Source: an uncultured Collinsella sp.
Lineage (GTDB): Bacteria; Actinomycetota; Coriobacteriia; Coriobacteriales; Coriobacteriaceae
DNA length: 64,000 nucleotides
Assembly: GCA_900758375.1 (NCBI GenBank)
Contig: CAAERJ010000050.1
Coordinates: 1-64,000 of the forward strand
Reading direction: 5' to 3'
Each line of letters begins with the position of its first letter. Position 1 is the first letter of the stretch. The position numbers and the translations under genes were made by a program. This document shows positions 51,851 to 60,771 of the stretch, in pieces. The notes below the pieces were generated by a model. It saw only the letters and a list, made by a program, of their open reading frames with translations, did no database searches and was not told the DNA's origin.

Positions 51851-52563
51851 TCATCACCCTCTTTGGCGATCGGCTCAGCGGTGGTCGCGGTAGCCACGTC
51901 AGTATCAACTGAAGCGGAAGTATTCTGAGCCCTAGCCGCCACCGGCGCCGGACCAACCTGAATATCTCCACGCGCCCAATCACCATCGAGCGCACGCGCC
52001 ACCCAGTGATAGATGGGAATCGTGAAGAAGATCAACGCGGCAAAGGGGCCGGCACCAAACAGGAACATCAGCAAAAAGAACAGTAGCCAGCACACGGCCC
52101 AATACGGGAACGACTGGAACGGGCCCTTCACCGGAGTCGAGCCAATCGCGGTGCCACTCGTCGCCTGCGCCGTAGCGGCATTGGCGGCCTGTGCACTCCA
52201 GCTTGCCGCCTGCGCCGCCTTGGCGGCGGCGTCACTCGCCTGTGTTGCCGCCTCGGTAGCTCGTGCCGCCGCCTCATGGGTGCGTGCGCGCTCTGCCGCC
52301 TCGGCCTCGCGCTGGCGGGCGCGGTCCTCGTTCTCAAACTCGATATCGTCCTCGATCTCATCGCTCGGATTGAGCAGCTCGTCCAGGCTCACGCCATAGA
52401 GCTTGGCGAGCGAGATCAGGTTCTCGGTATCGGGCGAGCTCTCCGCGCGCTCCCATTTACTGACCGCCTGGCGCGACAGTCCCAGCTTTCGTGCCAGCCC
52501 TTCTTGGCTAAAGCCTTTGCTGCGGCGAAGGTCGGCGAGCCGCTGCGCAGTTTCTACATTCAT
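51847..52563 (-). CDS. XRE regulator with Ala-rich linker and membrane segments
   Basis: This 238-residue protein has an XRE helix-turn-helix at residues 8-60 (SQEGLARKLGLSRQAVSKWERAESSPD), an acidic segment, then an Ala/Arg/Glu-rich region (about 80-145, probably a coiled coil) and two hydrophobic segments (about 152-190). This suggests a membrane-held transcription factor, as at 318-926, but the two are not close in sequence. I chose the ATG at 52563, with AGGAGG before it. It forms a two-gene operon with the DUF4097-like gene. Confidence 0.8.
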   Translation of the reverse strand: MNVETAQRLADLRRSKGFSQEGLARKLGLSRQAVSKWERAESSPDTENLISLAKLYGVSLDELLNPSDEIEDDIEFENEDRARQREAEAAERARTHEAAARATEAATQASDAAAKAAQAASWSAQAANAATAQATSGTAIGSTPVKGPFQSFPYWAVCWLLFFLLMFLFGAGPFAALIFFTIPIYHWVARALDGDWARGDIQVGPAPVAARAQNTSASVDTDVATATTAEPIAKEGDE

Positions 52564-52830
52564 GGTTCCTCCTATGTGATGCCAGCCGTGCCGCCGGACC
52601 GTTTTTGTTCTTAAGGCGCCTTGCACAGTTAAAAATGTATCCGCCACCGCCAAAAGCATGCTACCTATTCTAGTGAGATTTTTGACAACCGGCGGTTGCG
52701 GGCACATATGAGCTGCGGAAATGTGTCCAAACAAAGCAATGGCACCTAGCTCGGTTGTCCCCGTTGCGGCGTTAACGGTAGTATGGTCGTATCGTTAATT
52801 CCGCACCGCCAACGGAGGGAGTTCCGCGCC

Positions 52831-53703
52831 GTGAACCGCGATTTCGCCTCATCGCTCATCCAGCTCAACAACACGTTCTATCGCGAGCACTCCGCCTCCT
52901 TTTCCGATACGCGCCAGGCCCCGTGGCCCGGCTGGGTGCGCACCATGGACATCGCGCTCGAACAGCTCGACGTCGCCACGATCGAGCATCCCGTCCGCGT
53001 CTTCGATCTTGCCTGCGGCAATATGCGATTCGAGAACTTTGCCGCCGGCGGCGCACTTGCCGCCAAGGGCGTCGACGGCGCAAACCCCTCGGCAGATGCC
53101 AGCTGCCCGTTTGAGTTCTATGGCGTCGACTCGTGCCAAGACCTGGCCATCGATGCGCGCGGTCACGCCCTGCGCATTCCCAACCTGCACTTCCAGGAAC
53201 TCGATGTGCTCGATGCCCTCATGAAGCTCAACCCCGCCGAGACGCCCGATGTGCTTTTCGATGCCCCGCTCGCCGACATCTCGGTCTGCTTTGGCTTTAT
53301 GCACCACGTGCCGTCGTGCGAGTACCGCGTACGCGTGCTCGACGCCCTGGTGCGGCAGACGCGCCCAGGCGGCATCATCGCCATCAGCTTTTGGGAGTTT
53401 ATGAACGACGAGCGCATGGCGCGCAAGGCCGTTCGCGCCGAAGCCCGCGCCGAGCTCACCCCACCGTTTGAGGGATACGATTCAGCGCAGTTTGAAGCCG
53501 GCGACCACCTCATTGGCTGGCAAAACGACCGCCACGCCTACCGCTATTGCCATCACTTTGACGATCAGCAGATCACCGACCTGGTGCGCGGCGTCCGTAC
53601 GTTCTACAAGAGCGGCGAGGTCCCCGTGCGCGAGCTTGAGCGTTTCCATGCCGACGGTCGCAGCGGAGAGCTCAACCGCTATGTGATTCTCAAGCGCCTG
53701 TAG
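52831..53703 (+). CDS. Class I SAM-dependent methyltransferase (Trm9/ALKBH8-like)
   Basis: This 290-residue protein has the class I SAM-binding motif VFDLACGNMRFENF, then a post-I acidic strand end (FYGVDSCQDL) and ISVCFGFMHHVPS as motif IV. The HHVPS/RVR sequence and overall layout resemble Trm9/ALKBH8-type methyltransferases, which finish wobble U34 modification in eukaryotes. Elp3 lies 2 kb away, which would fit, but the match is loose. The GTG at 52831 follows GGAGGG by 11 bases; an ATG at 52783 is an alternative giving 306 residues. Next gene is a second methyltransferase, on the same strand. Confidence 0.75.
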   Translation: MNRDFASSLIQLNNTFYREHSASFSDTRQAPWPGWVRTMDIALEQLDVATIEHPVRVFDLACGNMRFENFAAGGALAAKGVDGANPSADASCPFEFYGVDSCQDLAIDARGHALRIPNLHFQELDVLDALMKLNPAETPDVLFDAPLADISVCFGFMHHVPSCEYRVRVLDALVRQTRPGGIIAISFWEFMNDERMARKAVRAEARAELTPPFEGYDSAQFEAGDHLIGWQNDRHAYRYCHHFDDQQITDLVRGVRTFYKSGEVPVRELERFHADGRSGELNRYVILKRL

Positions 53704-53821
53704 GCACCGACGACTCGCCGCCGAGCCGCACCGCGTCTTTCGGGCAAACTATGCCCACTCTTTTTCAACCCATTGACGGAACGCGCAGCCATGCGTTCCA
53801 TACTTATGACCAAGGAGCCTC

Positions 53822-54661
53822 ATGGGAGCCGTCCACGTTCGCACGCCTAAGAACTTTGTGCTCGAGGAGCGCCTGGAGCGCTACGCCGATGCGATTGAGA
53901 CGAACCCCGAGGCTTATGCCGGAGATTGGCGCGAGGCCTGTGCGCCCGCAGGCGGCAAGCCTTTCGAGCACCTTCACCTGGATCTGGGCTGTGGCAAAGG
54001 AACCTATCTGGTCGAGCGCGCCCACCGCGAGCCCGACACGCACTTTATCGGCATGGACCAGGAGCCCATCTGCATCGCCTATGCCGCGCAGAAAATCTGC
54101 GAGCAGGAACTGACCAACGCACTCGTCCTGCCCCGAGGCGCCGCATCGCTGCCGCAGCTGTTTGCCGCAGGCGAGCTCGATGCCATCACCATCAACTTTC
54201 CCACGCCGCAGCCCAAGGCCAAGTACGCCAAAAAACGACTCGTCCACGTCGACCATTTGATGCTCTACCGCCCGCTCCTTGCAGCCGGCGCCACCGTCAC
54301 GCTGCGAACCGACAGCAAGCCATTGCGCGACTACGCCCTGGGGCAGTTTGCCGCGGCCGGCTACGACACACTTTGGGTAAGTGACGACGTTCGCCGCGAC
54401 CATCCCGAGCATCCCGAGACCGAATACGAGCGCCGCACGCGCGAGATGGGTGCCGCCGTCTATGGCATTTGCGCCACGCCCGGAGCGCAGCCAACCGACG
54501 AACAACTCGCAGCAGGCCGAGCGCAGGAGCAAAGCCTTGCCTGCTACCTGCCCGATAACCTCGATGAGCTCACCTATGTACCTCTGGGCATGGAAGAAGC
54601 CGTCGATAACTTTAGAAACCGCGCCCGCAAAGGCAAGAAGCGCCTGCCGCAGGAGTCCTAG
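53822..54661 (+). CDS. trmB: TrmB-like tRNA methyltransferase with variant motif
   Basis: This 279-residue protein matches TrmB, tRNA guanine-N7 (position 46) methyltransferase: LDLGCGKGTYLVERA, FIGMDQE, and a late ETEYERRTREMG. The family's NFxDPWPKxRHxKRR motif is changed to NFPTPQPKAKYAKKR: the Asp and Trp are replaced and RH becomes KY. The changes fall at residues that contact substrate in TrmB, so it may be a divergent paralogue or have another substrate. It also carries a C-terminal extension. The RBS is AAGGAG. It follows the methyltransferase at 52831 by 118 bases. Confidence 0.8.
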   Translation: MGAVHVRTPKNFVLEERLERYADAIETNPEAYAGDWREACAPAGGKPFEHLHLDLGCGKGTYLVERAHREPDTHFIGMDQEPICIAYAAQKICEQELTNALVLPRGAASLPQLFAAGELDAITINFPTPQPKAKYAKKRLVHVDHLMLYRPLLAAGATVTLRTDSKPLRDYALGQFAAAGYDTLWVSDDVRRDHPEHPETEYERRTREMGAAVYGICATPGAQPTDEQLAAGRAQEQSLACYLPDNLDELTYVPLGMEEAVDNFRNRARKGKKRLPQES

Positions 54662-54726
54662 GGGCTTCTGATGGTCGCGACGTCGGCAAACAAGCGCAAA
54701 GAGGCGCCAGCAAACGGCCCTCAAAC

Positions 54727-54849
54727 CTAAGTGAGTAGACTTTTTTGCAATAGCCAAGCACAACCGGCATAACGAAAACTAAAACCGCAGGTAGATCCCT
54801 TGCGCAAAAGCCATGTGCTCGCGATATCGCAAAAAGTCTACTCACTTAG
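54727..54849. repeat. Long inverted repeat with AGTGAGTAGACTTTTT arms
   Basis: The left arm (54727-54748, CTAAGTGAGTAGAC then TTTTTTGC) and right arm (54829-54849) are exact reverse complements but for one T. They flank 80 bases without a gene, giving a 123-base element like a small MITE or dispersed hairpin. It lies in the 309-base space between the TrmB-like gene and the helicase gene; nothing else was found there. Confidence 0.75.
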
Positions 54850-54970
54850 CTGGCAACTGCACCAAACAGCTGGACAGAACGCCCATTTCCTGCATTTTCT
54901 CGCGCGCTGGCACCCCGCGCCGCCGCTACGCCATAATAGTTGGCGGACAAACGCGAGAGAAAGCAACCAC

Positions 54971-57652
54971 ATGGCACAGACCACGACAGATATCGCCGCC
55001 AGCACCGTCTCCGGCGCCGGAGCCGCCAGTTCATTCTCGGGCGGCACGGGAACCGAAGCCGAATTCGGCTCGCTCGGCGCACTCTCCCCCACCTGGTGGG
55101 AGCCCGAGGATGGCAGCGAGCCCGAACCATGGCTCACGCCCGATCGGGCCTTCGAACGCTTCTTTGAATGGACGAGCAATCGCGGTATTGAGCTGTGGGA
55201 CCACCAGGAAGAGGCCCTCATGGATCTAGCCGCCGGTGACCATGTCATTTTGGGAACACCGACCGGATCGGGCAAGTCGCTTGTCGCGCTGGGCATGCTC
55301 TTTATGGGCATGGCTCAGGGCAAGCGCTGCTACTACACGGCTCCCATCAAGGCTCTGGTCAGCGAGAAGTTTTTCGACCTTGTGCAGGTGCTCGGCCGCG
55401 ATAACGTAGGCATGATCACCGGCGACACGCATATCAACACCAAGGCACCCGTCATCTGCTGCACGGCAGAGATCCTTGCCAACGACGCACTGCGCGAGGG
55501 CGAAGATGCCGACGTGGGCTGCGTGGCCATGGACGAGTTCCACTACTTTGCCGACCCCGACCGCGGTTGGGCCTGGCAGGTGCCGCTGCTCACCCTGCCC
55601 CACACGCAATTCATGCTCATGAGCGCCACGCTCGGCGATGTCACTGCCATCGCCGCCTCACTCGAGGAACACACCGGTGCTACCTGCGACTTGGTCGTCG
55701 ATGCCCCGCGCCCCGTGCCGCTGAGCTACGACTACGTGACGACCTCGCTCGAGGGCACGGTCGAGCTCGCCATGCGCCGCGGAGAGGCCCCGCTCTATAT
55801 CGTGCACTTTAGCCAGGACGCCGCCCTTGCGACGGCGCAATCCCTCGCCAACTTTGGCATTGCCAGCAAGGAGCAGCGCGAGGCTATTAAGGAAGCCGCC
55901 AAAGGCACGAGCTTCTCCACGGCTTTTGGCAAGATTCTCAAGCGCCTGCTCGGATGTGGCGTCGGCGTGCACCACGCCGGTATGCTGCCGCGCTATCGTC
56001 TGCTGGTCGAGCGCTTGGCGCAGCAGGGCCTACTGCCCGTCATTTGCGGCACCGACACGCTCGGCGTTGGCATCAACGTACCCATCCATACCGTGGTGCT
56101 CACCGCGCTCACCAAGTTCGATGGCTACAAGATGCGTCGTCTGCGCGCCCGCGAGTTCCATCAGATTGCCGGTCGCGCCGGCCGCTCGGGCTTCGATACC
56201 GAGGGCATGGTCATCGCCGAGGCCCCGGAGCACGAGATCGAGAACGCCAAGCTCATGGCCAAGGCGGGCGACGACCCCAAGAAGCTCCGCAAGATTAAAA
56301 AGAAGAAGGCCCCCGAGGGCTTTGTCACCTGGAACAAGCAGACCTTTGAGCGCCTGATCGAGACGCAGCCCGAAACGCTCAAGCCGCGCCTGCGCATCAC
56401 GCACTCCATGGCGATTAGCGTGGTCGAGCAGGGCGGCGACGCCCGTGCCCGCGTACACGACCTCATCGAGACAAGCCTGCAGACCCCCGAGGAAAAGGCC
56501 AAGCTCGAGGTTCGCGCCGACGAAATCTTCGCCACGCTCATCGATTCCGGCGTCGTCGTTCGCACCGAGGTGCCGCCCGCGCCTGACGCTCCGGCTGATG
56601 CCGCACCAGACATCGACTATGCACTGACGGTCGATCTGCCCGAGGACTTTGCGCTCGACCAGCCGCTCTCGCCGTTTTTGCTTGCCGCGCTGGAGCTGCT
56701 CGACCCCGAGAGCGAGACCTATACCATGGATCTGATCTCGATGGTCGAGGCAACGCTCGAGGATCCCAAGCAGGTGCTGCGTGCACAGGAGCGCGCCGCG
56801 CGCGACCGCGCGATGGCCGAAATGAAGGCTGACGGCATCGAATATGAGGAACGCCTGGAGCGCATCCAGGACGTCACCTACGAAAAGCCGCTCGAGGACT
56901 TGCTCGATGCCGCCTTCGACAAGTACTGCCAGGAAGTACCCTGGGCAAACGACTACCAGCTCTCGCCCAAGAGCGTCCTGCGCGACATGTTGGAGAGCGC
57001 GAGCGACTTTAAGGGCTATATCCAAAAGCTTGGCATCGCCCGCTCCGAGGGCATTCTGCTGCGTTACCTAGCCGAGGCCTACCGTTCTCTCGATCGCACC
57101 GTTCCCATTGAGAAGCGCGATGAGCGCTTGCGTGACATCATTTCGTGGCTCGGCTTTGTGGTGCGCTCGGTCGACTCGAGCTTGGTGGACGAGTGGGAGA
57201 ACGCCGGCAACCCCGCTGCACTCGACGCCGCACCGCCGCAGGGCATCGACGAGGTCGTTGCGGACCGTCGCGGCTGCACGCTGTTGGTGCGCAACGCGCT
57301 CTTCCGCCGCGTGACCCTTGCCGCCCGCGAGCACGTTCGCGATCTGGGCGAGCTCGACGAGGACTGGGGCATGAGCGAGGTCCGCTGGCAAAAGGCGCTC
57401 GACGCCTATCACGAGCAACACGAGGAAATCCTCACCAACGGCGACGCCCGCAGCGCCGCGATGTTTACCATCGATGAGTCCGACGAGAAGACCGATCACG
57501 TGTGGCACGTGCACCAGATCTTTGCCGACGAGGATGGCGACCACGACTTTGGCATTATGGGCGATGTCGATCTGGACGCCACGCAAGACGGCGGCGAGGT
57601 CATCTTCAAAAAATACCGTGTCGGCTTTATCGAGGACCTGCTCGAGGACTAG
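54971..57652 (+). CDS. Ski2-like DEAD/DEAH helicase with DUF3516
   Basis: This 893-residue superfamily 2 helicase has motif I GTPTGSGKS (about 97-105), motif II MDEFHYF (about 189), motif III LMSATLGD, then TDTLGVGINVP and QIAGRAGRSG in the second lobe. A long C-terminal part (about 480-893) corresponds to DUF3516, seen in actinobacterial Ski2/HelY-like helicases. Motif II is DEFH rather than DEVH/DEIH. Related eukaryotic proteins unwind RNA for decay; the role here is open. I chose the ATG at 54971 before MAQTTTDIAAS; the open frame upstream runs through the inverted repeat. Confidence 0.87.
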   Translation: MAQTTTDIAASTVSGAGAASSFSGGTGTEAEFGSLGALSPTWWEPEDGSEPEPWLTPDRAFERFFEWTSNRGIELWDHQEEALMDLAAGDHVILGTPTGSGKSLVALGMLFMGMAQGKRCYYTAPIKALVSEKFFDLVQVLGRDNVGMITGDTHINTKAPVICCTAEILANDALREGEDADVGCVAMDEFHYFADPDRGWAWQVPLLTLPHTQFMLMSATLGDVTAIAASLEEHTGATCDLVVDAPRPVPLSYDYVTTSLEGTVELAMRRGEAPLYIVHFSQDAALATAQSLANFGIASKEQREAIKEAAKGTSFSTAFGKILKRLLGCGVGVHHAGMLPRYRLLVERLAQQGLLPVICGTDTLGVGINVPIHTVVLTALTKFDGYKMRRLRAREFHQIAGRAGRSGFDTEGMVIAEAPEHEIENAKLMAKAGDDPKKLRKIKKKKAPEGFVTWNKQTFERLIETQPETLKPRLRITHSMAISVVEQGGDARARVHDLIETSLQTPEEKAKLEVRADEIFATLIDSGVVVRTEVPPAPDAPADAAPDIDYALTVDLPEDFALDQPLSPFLLAALELLDPESETYTMDLISMVEATLEDPKQVLRAQERAARDRAMAEMKADGIEYEERLERIQDVTYEKPLEDLLDAAFDKYCQEVPWANDYQLSPKSVLRDMLESASDFKGYIQKLGIARSEGILLRYLAEAYRSLDRTVPIEKRDERLRDIISWLGFVVRSVDSSLVDEWENAGNPAALDAAPPQGIDEVVADRRGCTLLVRNALFRRVTLAAREHVRDLGELDEDWGMSEVRWQKALDAYHEQHEEILTNGDARSAAMFTIDESDEKTDHVWHVHQIFADEDGDHDFGIMGDVDLDATQDGGEVIFKKYRVGFIEDLLED

Positions 57653-57672
57653 CCGTACATACTGGAACGAAA

Positions 57673-57710
57673 CGGGGCCGCTGGCAACATCGCCAGCGGC
57701 CCCGCTTTTG
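57673..57710. terminator. Terminator after the DUF3516 helicase gene
   Basis: GGGGCCGCTGGC pairs with GCCAGCGGCCCC around a 6-base loop (57675-57704), followed by GCTTTTGC. It lies between convergent genes. Confidence 0.75.
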
Positions 57711-57726
57711 CGCTATATGCTATGCC

Positions 57727-59484
57727 TTACTCGGCATCCTCGACCTCATATGAATCCGCCTCGGCGGGCTCATCGTTTGACTCTGTCGCAGACCTGCGCG
57801 CCTCGTCAAACGCCGCCTTCATGGTCTTGTTGCCCCACGTGAGCTTGCGAATGGTAAGATCGTCGGCCTTCTTGTTGGCTAGGCGCAGATTGTTCTCGGA
57901 GGACAGCAACGCCTCCTTGGTTTTCTGCAGATGGCTAATCGTCTTGTCGATCTCATCGATCGCCGTTTGGAACTTGCGGCTCGCGATCTCGTAGTTGCGG
58001 CCGAAGTCGTTCTTGAACTTTTCCATCTTGGCTTCGAAGTTCGTGACGTCGATATTCTGCTGTTTGTACTCCGCCAGCTCCTGCTTATAGCGCAGCGAAC
58101 CCATGGCAGCGTTGCGAAGAAGCGTGATCATGGGGATAAAGAACTGCGGGCGAATCACGTACATCTTCTCGTAGCGATAGCTCACATCGACGATACCCGC
58201 GTTATAGAGCTCGCTCTCGGGCTCCAGCAGGGTGCAGAGCACCGCATACTCGCAGCCTTTCTGGCGACGATCGTGGTCGAGCTTCTTAAAGAAGTCCTCG
58301 TTCTTGTGCTTGGTCGCGGTCTCGTCGTTCTCGTTTTTCATCTCGAACATAATCGAAATGACCTCGTTGCCGCTCGCGTCGCACTCGCGGAAGATAAAGT
58401 CCCCCTTGGTGCCCTCGGACGCATCGTTATCTTTCTCAAAGTACGCGTTAGGAAACGCCGTCATGCGTAGGCGGTTAAACTCGGTCTCGCAGTGCTGCTC
58501 GAGCGACTCGCCCACCATCTTGGTGGACAGGCGGATCTTCATTTCCTTAAGGCGCTCAATCTCTTCGTCCTTGTAGCGGATCAACTCGTCGCTCACGCGC
58601 TTGGCCTGCGCGAGCTCAAGCTCGTGGGCTGCCTTGGCCTGTTCCTCACGCGAATCGCGCACCGCCAGCTCACTCGTCAGCTTGGCACGTGCCTCATCGC
58701 GCTCTCGCTCCGCCGCAGCGACCGCCTCCGATAGGTTCATTTTGGCCGTCAGCTCCTGCTCGCGCAGCTGCGCGCGCAGGCCCTCGGCCTCCTGCTCAGA
58801 CTGAGCCCTTGCGGCGGAAAACTTCTCTTGTACCTTCGCGCGGTAGTCAGCAAGCGCGCGCTCGGCCTCGCCGCGGGCGACATCAAGCTCACGCTGTGAC
58901 TCGGCCGCAGCAGCGGCAAGCGCCATCTCCTGGGCCTTGTCCGCCGCGGCAAGCCTGGCCTGCAGCTCGGCAATCTGGGCATCACGTGCAGCTAAATCGT
59001 TTTGAGCAGCATTGCGCGCCGAAGCCTCGGCAAGTTTGGCTTCGTCATCCTTGCGTCCCAGCTGCGCGCGCAGCCTATCAATCTCACGCTGGAGTTCTGC
59101 ATTCTCCTTTTGAGCATCGGCTCGTGCCTCTACCGCCGCGCGCTGGCTTGCGCTCTCACGCTCTGCGGCAGCGCCCTCGAGCTTGGCGCGCAACTCGGCA
59201 AGCTCGGCATCGCGCTTGGCGACCTCTTGTGCCAGTTGCTGAGCCGCAGCGTTCTTCTGCTCAACGAGCTGAGCGTTGCGCTGAGACTCTGCCTCCTGCA
59301 AAGCAGCCGTCGAACGCGAGCGCTCAAGCTCCAGCGCCTGCTCGCCCTCGCGCTGGACTGCCTTCACACGCTCATCCAGGTCGCGCGAAAACTCGGCGTC
59401 GCGCACTTGCTTGACGATATCCGCATAGCCGGACGCATCGACCTTAAAAACTTCGCCACAATGCGGGCACTTGATCTCATTCAT
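57727..59484 (-). CDS. DUF2130 protein with long coiled coil
   Basis: This 585-residue protein begins with a zinc-ribbon-like CPHCG (about 6-10). About 280 residues of uninterrupted heptad-like, Ala/Glu/Arg-rich coiled coil follow (about 40-320). The C-terminal domain is DUF2130 (about 330-520). There GDFIFREC ... [10 protein letters not shown] gives the Asp-xn-Glu-x-Lys spacing of a PD-(D/E)xK nuclease fold, then [28 protein letters not shown]. It ends with an acidic tail. Nuclease activity is inferred, not shown. Monocistronic; a terminator lies on either side. Confidence 0.82.
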   Translation of the reverse strand: MNEIKCPHCGEVFKVDASGYADIVKQVRDAEFSRDLDERVKAVQREGEQALELERSRSTAALQEAESQRNAQLVEQKNAAAQQLAQEVAKRDAELAELRAKLEGAAAERESASQRAAVEARADAQKENAELQREIDRLRAQLGRKDDEAKLAEASARNAAQNDLAARDAQIAELQARLAAADKAQEMALAAAAAESQRELDVARGEAERALADYRAKVQEKFSAARAQSEQEAEGLRAQLREQELTAKMNLSEAVAAAERERDEARAKLTSELAVRDSREEQAKAAHELELAQAKRVSDELIRYKDEEIERLKEMKIRLSTKMVGESLEQHCETEFNRLRMTAFPNAYFEKDNDASEGTKGDFIFRECDASGNEVISIMFEMKNENDETATKHKNEDFFKKLDHDRRQKGCEYAVLCTLLEPESELYNAGIVDVSYRYEKMYVIRPQFFIPMITLLRNAAMGSLRYKQELAEYKQQNIDVTNFEAKMEKFKNDFGRNYEIASRKFQTAIDEIDKTISHLQKTKEALLSSENNLRLANKKADDLTIRKLTWGNKTMKAAFDEARRSATESNDEPAEADSYEVEDAE

Positions 59485-59542
59485 AGCAGCTCCTCGATGG
59501 ACGCAAATTTTAACCGCCTACACTCTACCGCGCCGCACGGAC

Positions 59543-59578
59543 AAAAAAGGCGCCGCCGCCATAATGGCAACGGCGCCA
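59543..59578 (-). terminator. Terminator of the metallophosphoesterase gene
   Basis: On the minus strand GGCGCCGTTGCC and GGCGGCGGCGCC form a stem (59578-59549), followed by TTTTTTGTCC. Confidence 0.75.
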
Positions 59579-59579
59579 G

Positions 59580-59616
59580 AACCACCACAAAGGTGCCTGT
59601 CCCCTTTGTGGTGGTT
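59580..59616. repeat. 14-base stem hairpin carrying GGTGCCTGTCCCC
   Basis: AACCACCACAAAGG (59580-59593) pairs perfectly with CCTTTGTGGTGGTT (59603-59616) around the loop TGCCTGTCC. The loop and inner stem hold the reverse complement of GGGACAGG seen at 45490-45497. It is next to the terminator but separate from it. Confidence 0.65.
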
Positions 59617-59634
59617 TGTGTGGTGGTTCGAGCA

Positions 59635-60180
59635 TTACAGTCCAAAGAAGCCCAGGATTTGATCCCGGCTTACGGGCCTGTACTCGTTGGCATCGAGACC
59701 GACATCGTAGCGAAAGGTAGGGCGCTCGCGGTCGCGGTTGCGCGCGTTGGTGCGGTCTCCCCTGCTGTGGATATGTCCGTGCAGCATGATGGCACCACGC
59801 GCCTTGCCATTCCAGCTAAGCATGGGGTAGTGGCTCATAACCAGACGATGGCCCTTGGCATAGCCGGGGGCAATCTCCAGATAATCACGCACGTCTTCCC
59901 AAATTTGCGGCACGTCGGGATCTTCCCAATCGCCGTCATGGTTACCACGGATGAGCGTCACGTTTTGGCAGGCAATACGCTCGCGCAGGCGCACCGCCTC
60001 CGCCAGGGGCAAACGATAGGTAAAGTCACCCAGAATGTAGAGACGGTCATCCACAGCCACGCACTCATTGATGGCATCGATGACCTTGCGATTCATCTCC
60101 TCGACCGAGCCAAACGGCCGGTCCATGTCGTGCAAGATATTCGTATCGCCCAGGTGCAGATCGGCGGTAAACCACATCAT
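59635..60180 (-). CDS. Calcineurin-like metallophosphoesterase
   Basis: This 181-residue protein has all the metal-site motifs of the family in order: FTADLHLGD (about 5-13), LGDF, GNHDGDW, MSHYPML and MLHGHIHSRGD. It is a single-domain phosphoesterase like those annotated as hydrolases of nucleotides or phosphoproteins; the substrate is unknown. I chose the ATG at 60180, with GAGG nine bases upstream; an ATG at 60195 is possible. It follows the microprotein gene (stop at 60247) by 66 bases on the same strand. Confidence 0.85.
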   Translation of the reverse strand: MMWFTADLHLGDTNILHDMDRPFGSVEEMNRKVIDAINECVAVDDRLYILGDFTYRLPLAEAVRLRERIACQNVTLIRGNHDGDWEDPDVPQIWEDVRDYLEIAPGYAKGHRLVMSHYPMLSWNGKARGAIMLHGHIHSRGDRTNARNRDRERPTFRYDVGLDANEYRPVSRDQILGFFGL

Positions 60181-60246
60181 CGTCTCTGTCCTCATTTCGC
60201 AACGTGTTCAACTCGTGCTAAGTATACAGACGCAGCGATGCGGCGG

Positions 60247-60426
60247 TTATCCAAAGAACCCGCCGAACAGTCCGCGGCGGCGCTTGTCTTGCTTTTTCGA
60301 AGCGTCACCCTGGGTATTCTTATCCTGCCGCTTCTTACGATCCCGCTCCAACTCATCGTCATCGAGTAGCATATCCCACTCAAACGGATCGTCTGTCAGA
60401 TCGAACTGGTCGTCGTCATCAAACAT
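60247..60426 (-). CDS. 59-residue charged microprotein
   Basis: This small gene begins MFDDDDQFDLTDDPFEWDM, has a mixed-charge middle (DDDELERDRKKRQDK) and ends KRRRGLFGGFFG. It is thus strongly acidic at the start and basic at the end. AAGGGAG lies 7 bases before the ATG. The three-base composition and the good site support a real gene. It sits between the HIRAN gene (18 bases upstream) and the metallophosphoesterase, so it is probably co-transcribed with both. I know no family. The ends could pair electrostatically or bind nucleic acid or protein; this is speculation. Confidence 0.7.
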   Translation of the reverse strand: MFDDDDQFDLTDDPFEWDMLLDDDELERDRKKRQDKNTQGDASKKQDKRRRGLFGGFFG

Positions 60427-60444
60427 GGCAGTCTCCCTTACCGA

Positions 60445-60771
60445 TTAGCGAGCATCCACCACGTAGAGTCCAACACGCACCTGATGCCACGGGCTGCGCT
60501 CGGGAGCAACCTGTTGCACGCGGGCCTCAAATACGTCCTCATGGCCGTAATACATCATCAAGGACAGCGGGCCGACCTCGTTTCCCGGAACATAGCCAAG
60601 CTTGGTGTTGCCGTAATAGATCGCAACCGCCTCAGGGTCATGGGGATTATCGCGCTCGGCACACAGCGTCAGCTTATCGCCGACCTTAAGATCGCCCAGG
60701 ACCAAGGCACCGTCGGCATACTGAAATCCTGCGATATGAAACGACAAAAGAACACGTGAAGGCTCGTACAT
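60445..60771 (-). CDS. Stand-alone HIRAN-domain protein
   Basis: This 108-residue protein is essentially one HIRAN domain: FHIAGFQYADGAL, AERDNPHDPEAVAIYYGNTKLGYVPGNE and the Tyr near MMYYGHEDVF. In HLTF, HIRAN binds the 3' end of single-stranded DNA; stand-alone bacterial forms are linked by context to DNA repair or replication but uncharacterised. It starts the likely operon HIRAN, microprotein, phosphoesterase. Confidence 0.85.
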   Translation of the reverse strand: MYEPSRVLLSFHIAGFQYADGALVLGDLKVGDKLTLCAERDNPHDPEAVAIYYGNTKLGYVPGNEVGPLSLMMYYGHEDVFEARVQQVAPERSPWHQVRVGLYVVDAR

